Assembly (NCBI GenBank): GCA_001603145.1
Contig: LVBI01000024.1
Span: forward strand, 1 to 45,454
Reading direction: 5' to 3'
DNA length: 45,454 nucleotides
Origin: Spirochaetales bacterium Spiro_07
GTDB lineage: Bacteria; Spirochaetota; Spirochaetia; Treponematales; Treponemataceae
Below the pieces are notes generated by a model. That model saw nothing but the letters and a program-made list of their open reading frames with translations, was not told where the DNA came from and searched no databases. Below, one piece after another: positions 38,987-45,454 of this stretch. Each line of letters starts with the position of its first letter. Position 1 is the stretch's first letter. The position numbers were made by a program, and so were the translations under genes.

Positions 38987-41900
38987 CTAAAACTCCCATT
39001 TTCTAGAAATTGTTAATGATGTATTCGGCACCATCAAATTTCTAAAAGAAGATTTGTCCGTAAAGTCCGGAGAAATGCTCCAACGGATTGTCGCATACGG
39101 GCTGTTCATTTCAAAACCGATTTCCGGCTGCAACTTTAAGCCGCTCAAAAATTTGTCCTTATCAAATTTCGATTCATCGTAAACAACCTGCAACATTGCA
39201 TCTGCATAGATAGCATCACCGAAGTACTTACCTACATAAACAGTCGAATTATCCAAAAAGTTACCGATTGAAAGTTTCCGTCCCTTGTTGAGGTCGAACA
39301 TCTGAAGCATCGTATTTTGGATGACTGTTGTTCTAAATGAAAAAATATCAAATTTTAGAACATTGCGCAACTGTCTTTCGATATGTCTGAAGAAAGCAAC
39401 CTGCATTCCATAGTCCATAAGGCTGATTGCAATCTGCGCCATCGGTACATCTGAGTCTGTTGAGTCAGCAAGAAGAGCCTGTCCAAGCAATTCCATGATT
39501 TCGGCTTCGCTCTTTGCAGGAGAAGCAGACAAAGACGGAGACAACTGGCTCAACAGCTGATTTTCGGCTGACAAGATAATCTTAACATGATGCCCGTCTG
39601 TATCACGTTCACGGATTTCAGCTTTGAAAGAAACAATCGGGTCTATTACGTCTTCGTTTGCATCAAACACAAGCCGTCCTTCTTTCAAATAAAAGTTTCT
39701 GCCGACATACATGATTTCTCCGCCCCGGAGTTCAAGAGTCCCCTTGAATTCAAATGTATCCATTGCCGTATTAGCATTGACTACAAATTTTGTGTGCGGA
39801 ACAACCTGAGCCCAAAAGACAGGTGCGCGCCTGTTCGGATATACCACTTCAGTCTTTTCACCGATTTCGATATTCAGATTAAGCTTAGACTCCATCTTTG
39901 ATTTATGCTTGGTTTCGGTCTTTTGCTTTGTGCCTAATGTTATTTCAGCAGAGCCGCGCTCAAGAAGAATGTCACCAGACATAGAAACATCATCCTGTGT
40001 CATTTCGATAAGCAGCTGACCGGCAGCCTTGCCGTTCACGTTCATCCAACCGAGGTCAATCTTTCCGCCGAGCCTTGTATCTTGGAGCGTCTTTGCATTC
40101 ATAGACAGCGTATCAAATTTCCATCTGTCAAAATATGCAAACGCATCAAAAAGCATCTCACCTTTTCCGATTGAAACAATCATAGGCTCAACACGCAATG
40201 AGCTATGCTCAATCTTAATCGGCGTATGGTCAATGTAGAACGTATCGTCTAAGAATTTTGGAATGCCTGCTTCAAACTGGATGAGCGTTACCTCGCCGTT
40301 GAAATCTGGGTCTGAAAGCATGCCTGTTACAGAGCCGTAACCGACGATAAGACCTGTCTCGACTCTGAAAAAAGGATAAGACAAAACACCTTTCATTCTG
40401 AGCAAATCAGCCTGCAAGCCCTTTATTGCAAGGTCAATCTTGTTTTCGCCTTTCTTGATTTCGCCGGAAATATTCACCTTGAGCGGCGACGGCTCTGACA
40501 ATGCAAAGCTCGTTTTGCCGGTGTCTAACTCGAAGAAGCCCTTCGCCTCATTCTTAATGCCGCCTGACAATTCTATGCGCTTGTCTTTTTTTGAGACATT
40601 GTAAGTATATGTATCTTTTATATTTATCAAATCGCCTGTAACGCCCGCAACAGAAACCGAAACAGTAAAATCTTTCGGAACGAATGAATCTTCGTCAGTT
40701 TTTTTGCTGTTAAGCGAAACCGCAAGCGGCACTTTGAACGAATGGAACGAGTCGCTGCCTTTGAATAAAGTGCCAAGATAATCGAGCGTAAGCTTGCCTG
40801 TAAAAGTTTTCGGCTTAAAATCAAGCACCACGTTCGTCACTTCTTGGTCGCGGAATTTCACATCAACGTTTTCAGCTGTTGCCGTTCCGTCTGCAAGCAT
40901 AAAAGAAGCGGCTGCTTCAAATGGATAGCCCTTAATGGAACACTTGGCTTGTTCTATTGTAAGCGTCGCCAGCGGATCATCAAAAGTGCCAGAAGCAGAC
41001 AAACTTGCTGTCAAAGTGTCAGAAGAGTGCTGACGGCTCATAAGCCTTGAAAAAGCGAATTCTTGAATTGAGCCTTCGAACATGAAATAATAGTCTTTCT
41101 TCCAGTCAGCTTCGCTATATTTGATGCGCTCTGGATTTGTAGCCGAGCCGCTAAGCGTAATCTGCTCATTTGAGAAAGGGTTCAAGAACTGAATGTTCAT
41201 CGCCATTGCGTCAAGAATGCCGTCTTCAAGCAGCCAAGACAAAGAGCCAGTGCCGGAAAGAGTTCCGACTGAATCAGCATAAGAAAGCGTTTCGATAAGC
41301 ACGCTGCCCGGATTTGCGACAAAAGACAAATTGATGTTCGGCTTGCCGCTCAAGAAGCCGGAAACATCTTGAAGGTTGAAGCTTGAAACATGAACCTGCC
41401 AGTTTTCGCTTGATTCATACGCAACCGAAGCTTCTGCTGATGCCGTGAACATCTTGCCGGAAATGCGCAACGGGAAATTCTCAAAAAAGACCGTACCGAG
41501 TTTTTCGTCTCCTGCAAGGTCAACAGAAACTTCAAGACCATAATCTCCGATTACAGAAACGTAAGATTCCGGCACGTAAGTTCCGCCGATTGAATACGGA
41601 ATATCGTTGAAGTTCAGCTCTGAAGAAAAGATGATGTCTTGAAAATCTTTGCCAATATCAACCTGAATGTTGCCCTGAAGCCGCTGCCCCGACCAGCTTG
41701 CAAGAATGTTGTTAATCGAAAAAAGCATTTCACTGCCGCTTATGCTGCAGAAAATCATCTGCCGCTTTCCGACCGTATTCATTACGCCGACGCGCGGCGC
41801 ATTAAGCGTATAAGTTTGAAAATCTGTTGAAAAGTAGATTTCGCTTGAAATTGCGTAAGGCGAAAGCGTGACCGCCCACTTTTTCAGGTTCTTCTGCGCC

Positions 41901-43543
41901 TTTGGCTTTGCAAAGAAAGCGGCGGCACGCGCCATTGAGCCGAGTGACAAAGACCTTGTAGTTACGCGCGCTTCAAGCATCGAAGGCTTTTCAAGCGTAT
42001 AATAGCCGTCAACGTGAATCTCGCCGTTTGCACGCTTTGCGTCAAACGCATCTACAGTAAAGTTTATCTCGTTCTGGGCCGGCACGAACGTAAGGCTCAC
42101 ATCTCTGAACTGCTGTTCGCCCAAAACAAGGCGCGGAATCACCGCATTTGTTCCGACTGCCAGCGGCTTTAGATAAACACCAGCAGCAACAGTCTTGCCG
42201 TTGGGCAGCAGCAGCGAACGGATGTCTGCAAAACCGTCAATCCTCAAGCCCTGAAAAAAGCATGTGCACTGCAGCGCAAAAGAAACATATTTTGAGTCTA
42301 CGCGGCATTTTTTGAGGTCAATCCTATCTTGAGTGCCGGAAAAAGCATATTCAGCCTTTGCACCGCCGTCTATAAGCTTTTCTGTCAGGTTAATCTCGCC
42401 AGCAACGTCATAAGAAAGCTTCTTTTCTTTTGTGTTGAAGTTGAGCTTATAAGAGCCGTCTATAGTCGATTTTGCAAAACGGCGCAGACCGAACGAATAA
42501 ATTTGCGCCGGCATAAGGTCATACAAATCAAGCTTTTCTGCATCAAACCTTGCTTCAATGTCTCCGCTGACAAGCGCCCATTTTGCCGAAATGTTGTAAG
42601 GCAGAAGGTTCTGAATCATGTCTACAGTAACAGTTCTGTCGTCAAGAGAGGCCAAAAACGAAGTCTTTGTTATCGAATAAGAGCCGGCCTTTATGTTGTC
42701 AAAAGTCACTGTCGCAGAAGCTTCTGTCAAATCAGAAGCACAAGTACCCTGCACGTCAATGTTGCAAGAAAAGAAGCTGTTCGCGCCTTTAAAGAATTTC
42801 GGGCGTCTTGGGTTTATCAGCTCTATGTTCAAGCTGCTGTCAACCGTAAGGCGGCTAAGATGGTTCTGCTTTTCAGGCACAAGAGAAACCGAATTAAGCT
42901 TATATTTTGCGTCAAAATTGTCATCGCGGTAATGAATCACAAAATCGCGCAAAGAAATTATAAACGGAAGCCCTTCAAGAATGTTCTGGGCTTTTTTTAT
43001 AAGCGCTTCAATATCAGATTCATCTTTAATTTCGATTACTTTCTCTTCGCCAGGCACAGATTCAATAACTTGCGTTTCTTCAGCTGATGGCTGATTCTGC
43101 CCCGTCGCCTGTCCGCCAGCTTTTTTCTCTTTGAAATAATCTCTGACACGCAAGACAAGCGGCATGTCGCTCTTCTTCTGGAATTCGATTTTTCCGCCTT
43201 TAAAGACAACCTCTTTTACAGCGTTTACAAAATCGCCTTTCAAGAGCGAAAGCAAGTTATATTTTATAGAAGCTTTGTCAAGTTCAGCCAGAATCTGCCC
43301 GGTGTCGCGGTTTTTCAGCTTTACGCCTTCTATATCTATGCTTGAAAAAACTGAAGGCGAAAGCTTTTCATAAGTTATGTCAACGCCGAGAGAATCAGAA
43401 ACTGTCTTAAGAATATAATCAGAAAAAAGGTCAAATTTTGATGTAAGCTGCCTGTAAAGCGGCTGCACCAAGACCGTTGCAATGACAATAATCAGCAAAA
43501 AGAGTAAACTTATAACAATATATTTCAGAGATGACGATTTCAT
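38987..43543 (-). CDS. tamB: TamB-family translocation/assembly module protein
   Basis: A 1518-residue protein. One N-terminal membrane anchor (about 8-28, YIVISLLFLLIIVIATVLV) is followed by a very long periplasmic beta-rich body and the C-terminal TamB/DUF490 domain (about 1150-1518), with GLRGG-like strand text LELRGGEIMYVGRNFYLKEGRLVF and the close MNSPYATIRWSISPDF. A Lys/Glu/Gln-rich loop lies near 140-180. TamB-like proteins bridge inner and outer membrane and are linked to barrel assembly and phospholipid traffic. It is followed by bamA, the pairing usual in bacteria without TamA. It is divergent from tmk with 37 bp between; no clear ribosome site precedes the ATG. Confidence 0.92.
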   Translation of the reverse strand: MKSSSLKYIVISLLFLLIIVIATVLVQPLYRQLTSKFDLFSDYILKTVSDSLGVDITYEKLSPSVFSSIDIEGVKLKNRDTGQILAELDKASIKYNLLSLLKGDFVNAVKEVVFKGGKIEFQKKSDMPLVLRVRDYFKEKKAGGQATGQNQPSAEETQVIESVPGEEKVIEIKDESDIEALIKKAQNILEGLPFIISLRDFVIHYRDDNFDAKYKLNSVSLVPEKQNHLSRLTVDSSLNIELINPRRPKFFKGANSFFSCNIDVQGTCASDLTEASATVTFDNIKAGSYSITKTSFLASLDDRTVTVDMIQNLLPYNISAKWALVSGDIEARFDAEKLDLYDLMPAQIYSFGLRRFAKSTIDGSYKLNFNTKEKKLSYDVAGEINLTEKLIDGGAKAEYAFSGTQDRIDLKKCRVDSKYVSFALQCTCFFQGLRIDGFADIRSLLLPNGKTVAAGVYLKPLAVGTNAVIPRLVLGEQQFRDVSLTFVPAQNEINFTVDAFDAKRANGEIHVDGYYTLEKPSMLEARVTTRSLSLGSMARAAAFFAKPKAQKNLKKWAVTLSPYAISSEIYFSTDFQTYTLNAPRVGVMNTVGKRQMIFCSISGSEMLFSINNILASWSGQRLQGNIQVDIGKDFQDIIFSSELNFNDIPYSIGGTYVPESYVSVIGDYGLEVSVDLAGDEKLGTVFFENFPLRISGKMFTASAEASVAYESSENWQVHVSSFNLQDVSGFLSGKPNINLSFVANPGSVLIETLSYADSVGTLSGTGSLSWLLEDGILDAMAMNIQFLNPFSNEQITLSGSATNPERIKYSEADWKKDYYFMFEGSIQEFAFSRLMSRQHSSDTLTASLSASGTFDDPLATLTIEQAKCSIKGYPFEAAASFMLADGTATAENVDVKFRDQEVTNVVLDFKPKTFTGKLTLDYLGTLFKGSDSFHSFKVPLAVSLNSKKTDEDSFVPKDFTVSVSVAGVTGDLINIKDTYTYNVSKKDKRIELSGGIKNEAKGFFELDTGKTSFALSEPSPLKVNISGEIKKGENKIDLAIKGLQADLLRMKGVLSYPFFRVETGLIVGYGSVTGMLSDPDFNGEVTLIQFEAGIPKFLDDTFYIDHTPIKIEHSSLRVEPMIVSIGKGEMLFDAFAYFDRWKFDTLSMNAKTLQDTRLGGKIDLGWMNVNGKAAGQLLIEMTQDDVSMSGDILLERGSAEITLGTKQKTETKHKSKMESKLNLNIEIGEKTEVVYPNRRAPVFWAQVVPHTKFVVNANTAMDTFEFKGTLELRGGEIMYVGRNFYLKEGRLVFDANEDVIDPIVSFKAEIRERDTDGHHVKIILSAENQLLSQLSPSLSASPAKSEAEIMELLGQALLADSTDSDVPMAQIAISLMDYGMQVAFFRHIERQLRNVLKFDIFSFRTTVIQNTMLQMFDLNKGRKLSIGNFLDNSTVYVGKYFGDAIYADAMLQVVYDESKFDKDKFLSGLKLQPEIGFEMNSPYATIRWSISPDFTDKSSFRNLMVPNTSLTISRKWEF

Positions 43544-43580
43544 GCCGATTACTCGTTAAACCACAAACCGAAGGATTCCC

Positions 43581-44192
43581 ATGATCATTTCAAACTTTAT
43601 TGTATTTGAAGGCATCGACGGTGCCGGAACAACAACACAACTAAATATACTAAAAGATAAACTCAAAAGCAAACCGTCCTGGTTTACAGCTGAACCGACT
43701 ACAAAAGAAACCGGAGTTTTTTTGCGCAAAGTCTTGAAAGGAGACATAGTGCTTCACCCCGACACAACGGCGCGCCTCTTTGCGGCAGACAGAAGCGAAC
43801 ATATTTATGGCAAAGACGGCATTCTTGAGCATACGCAAAAAGGAGAACTTGTAATCTGTGACAGATACTTGTTCTCTAATCTTGCATATCAATCAAGTGA
43901 ATGCGGCAGCTCGCTTCCGGAGGAACTTAACAAATCGTTTCCTCTGCCGCAGATTGTTTTCTATTTTGACCTTTCACCTGATATATCAATTAACAGAATT
44001 ACAGGGCGCGGGGTTACGGAAATCTATGAAAAAAAAGACTTTCTTGAAAAAACCCGCGCCAATTATATCCGCATAATGAAAGAATATGAACCGAAAACGC
44101 GAGTTGTTTATCTAGATGCAACAGAAAGCATTGAAAGCATTTCTGAAAAAATCTGGAGTGCGATAGAAAACTTGCCGATGATAAAAAAGTGA
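43581..44192 (+). CDS. tmk: thymidylate kinase, P-loop lysine replaced
   Basis: A 203-residue dTMP kinase. The P-loop region reads FIVFEGIDGAGTTTQLNIL; position 17 is Thr (ACA) where nearly all thymidylate kinases have the catalytic Lys of GxxGxGKTT. Other motifs are normal: CDRYLFSNLAYQS (the DR(Y/H) nucleotide-binding motif), FYFDLSPDISINRI and the LID segment GRGVTEIYEKKDFLEKTRANY. The kinase makes dTDP from dTMP for DNA synthesis. AAGGA lies five bases before ATG 43581. It overlaps the next gene (GTGA) and diverges from tamB. I recall altered P-loops in other spirochaete Tmk proteins, so this may be a lineage feature. Confidence 0.93.
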   Translation: MIISNFIVFEGIDGAGTTTQLNILKDKLKSKPSWFTAEPTTKETGVFLRKVLKGDIVLHPDTTARLFAADRSEHIYGKDGILEHTQKGELVICDRYLFSNLAYQSSECGSSLPEELNKSFPLPQIVFYFDLSPDISINRITGRGVTEIYEKKDFLEKTRANYIRIMKEYEPKTRVVYLDATESIESISEKIWSAIENLPMIKK

Positions 44193-44794
44193 AAAAGATT
44201 GCATTTATTCTGCTTATAGCATTCATAGGAATTCTGCCTGCATCGGCATATCTCATATCTTATAAAGAGCAATACTATAAGCTTTATCACATTCATTATC
44301 AGCAGTACCCTGACGATGTTATTGAGAACATCTACTGGCTCGAAAGAGCGGCGGCGGCAGATTTCTGCAATCCTCAATATGCCATGGCAAAAATCAATGA
44401 CAAGACAGACTGGGAAAAATACCGCTATCTTTTTATGATGCACATCAATCTTAAACTGATTGAACAGCATCTGCGCCTCGGCAGAACATGGGACAAGAAC
44501 GTCGCATATTTTTATGACGCGCCGTGGAAAGAGCAATATCTCAATGACTTGAAAACAGCCGAAACAGCTTACCGCGCCGGGCTTCATTATTGGAAAGAAG
44601 CGAAGCTCTGGGCTGAAAAAGCGAACCAGGGCAAGTTCAAGTTTCTATTCATCACAGACCTTCAGAATTGGGAAGACGAGCGCGAGCGCATAGCAAATGG
44701 CAAGCTTGACTATGAAAAGACAATCAACCGAGAGCTTGAGCGTCTTGCCGGCGTAATCGCTGATTTTGAAGCGATGGACGAAAACACTTACTAA
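44189..44794 (+). CDS. small exported protein of unknown function
   Basis: A 201-residue protein with a signal peptide (MKKIAFILLIAFIGILPASA) and a helical, Tyr/Trp/Lys/Glu-rich mature part. Segments such as ENIYWLERAAAADFCNPQYAMAKI and AETAYRAGLHYWKEAKLWAEKA have the spacing of short TPR-like or tetrahelical repeats. No catalytic motif or lipobox is seen. The start is GTG 44189 within the tmk stop (GTGA), so it is translated with tmk. I do not recognise a named family; treponemes may carry relatives here. A terminator follows. Confidence 0.75.
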   Translation: MKKIAFILLIAFIGILPASAYLISYKEQYYKLYHIHYQQYPDDVIENIYWLERAAAADFCNPQYAMAKINDKTDWEKYRYLFMMHINLKLIEQHLRLGRTWDKNVAYFYDAPWKEQYLNDLKTAETAYRAGLHYWKEAKLWAEKANQGKFKFLFITDLQNWEDERERIANGKLDYEKTINRELERLAGVIADFEAMDENTY

Positions 44795-44824
44795 GCCTTG
44801 CATAAAAGCAAAGCCTTTTTAATA

Positions 44825-44851
44825 GCTGCACATCAATGTGCGGCTTTTTTT
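44825..44851 (+). terminator. intrinsic terminator after the tmk operon
   Basis: GCTGCACAT (44825-44833) pairs with ATGTGCGGC (44836-44844), one G-T pair, followed by seven T (44845-44851). It overlaps the stop of the convergent transporter gene. Confidence 0.92.
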
Positions 44852-45454
44852 ATGCCGCATGAATGCGCCTTGTATACAAAAAGTTCAGCACAGCCATTGC
44901 GATGATTATGCTGTAGCCGATTACGCTCCAGATGTCGGGGAGCTGGCCGAAAAAGATTAAGCCTAAAAGCGTTGAAAAAATAATCTGCGAATAATCATAA
45001 ATCGAAATGTCGCGTGCAGGGGCATGGTAATATGCCGCAGTTATAGAAAACTGACCGCCGGCAGCGCAGACACCGGCGCCACACAAACACAAAAACTGCA
45101 CGGCTGTCATAGGCTCAAATGCGGTAACCATCTTCGGAACAGAGAGCAGCATTGAAAAAGCCGAAAAGAACAGCACGATTATCTTGCCGCTGCATTTGAG
45201 CGTGCTCAATTTGCGCACACACGCATACGCAAAGCCTGCCCCCATTCCGCCGACGAAACCGGCAAGAGAAGGCAGAGTTTCTGCAAACTGAAACCCCGGC
45301 TTGACCACGAGCATTGCACCGGCAAAAGCAGCAGTAATTGCAAGAAGTTGAAGCGGCTTGATTTTTTCGCGCATGAGAAAAAAACTGAAAAGCACAGCGA
45401 AAAACGGCGCCATCTTGTTAAGAATTGCGGCATCTGAAAGCACGAGCCTGTCTA
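44850..45454 (-). CDS. EamA/DMT-superfamily transporter, 5' partial
   Basis: The C-terminal part (about 200 residues) of a drug/metabolite-type transporter, cut by the right edge; the frame is open through 45454 (…DRLVLSDAAILNK). It starts within the first EamA half with ILNKMAPFFAVLFSFFLMREKI, the usual partner-binding helix pair, and then shows about six membrane helices with a second EamA repeat ending FSTLLGLIFFGQLPDIWSVIGYSIIIAMAVLNFLY. These proteins export or exchange small metabolites; the substrate is unknown. The stop overlaps the terminator of the convergent operon. Confidence 0.85.
   Translation of the reverse strand, partial: DRLVLSDAAILNKMAPFFAVLFSFFLMREKIKPLQLLAITAAFAGAMLVVKPGFQFAETLPSLAGFVGGMGAGFAYACVRKLSTLKCSGKIIVLFFSAFSMLLSVPKMVTAFEPMTAVQFLCLCGAGVCAAGGQFSITAAYYHAPARDISIYDYSQIIFSTLLGLIFFGQLPDIWSVIGYSIIIAMAVLNFLYTRRIHAA

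Noticed and set aside
42329..43087. 252-codon frame antisense to tamB
   Set aside because: Rich in Arg, Phe and Cys as expected for a shadow of a minus-strand gene; no start signals.

Overview
The window looks like chromosome from a treponeme-type spirochaete of moderate GC. The evidence is a FlaA periplasmic-flagellum sheath protein, a radical-SAM protein of the spirochaete-restricted spiro-SPASM type, the order tamB-bamA-skp-mutS, a bactofilin/lnt/HU/rpsT/rho/rpmE block and several treponeme-like hypothetical proteins. No rRNA, CRISPR array, insertion sequence or prophage is visible. Most of the window is core housekeeping DNA with small accessory patches.

Layout. 1-1330 is accessory: the tail of an Imm11-type immunity gene at the left edge, then a HepT/MntA (HEPN/MNT) toxin-antitoxin pair lying between two copies of the 3' end of a methyltransferase gene. 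1259-5428 holds that methyltransferase, a GntP-type permease, the redox regulator rex and an RlmK-like rRNA methyltransferase. 5439-6759 is a second AT-rich patch: a GT-D glycosyltransferase divergent from an XRE regulator, with four phased operator-like boxes between them. 6811-12424 carries rpmE, rho (with a long leader), a bactofilin, lnt, HU, rpsT and an unannotated 56-residue zinc-ribbon gene. 12448-16351 has a JAMM-DinG helicase fusion, tRNA-Glu and a TPR-tailed (p)ppGpp synthetase.

16470-25744 is an envelope and flagellum block on the minus strand: flaA under its own strong promoter, and a tightly overlapped gene set (spiro-SPASM, glycosyltransferase, a three-domain cytidylyltransferase/PseG-like/methyltransferase fusion, ATP-grasp, amidase, GerMN). 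This set looks like one pathway making and attaching an unknown sugar-type modification or surface polymer, and is the best candidate in the window for an undescribed system. 25783-29274 is the overlapped xseA-xseB-mutL operon. thrC follows, then about 700 bp of hairpin-rich repeat DNA, a stand-alone FliG-N-like protein and comF. 32975-43543 is mutS, skp, bamA and tamB (outer-membrane assembly). The right end has tmk with an altered P-loop, a small exported protein and a partial EamA transporter.

Regulation. Many genes have clear sigma-70 promoters. Several (rex, the synthetase, mutS, probably mntA) have the -10 box only 6-7 nt before the ATG and no Shine-Dalgarno, which suggests leaderless mRNAs. 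Intrinsic terminators are clear after rpmE, rpsT, the zinc-ribbon gene, tRNA-Glu, flaA, skp and the tmk operon. All functional calls are from reading sequence and motifs; no database search was run.
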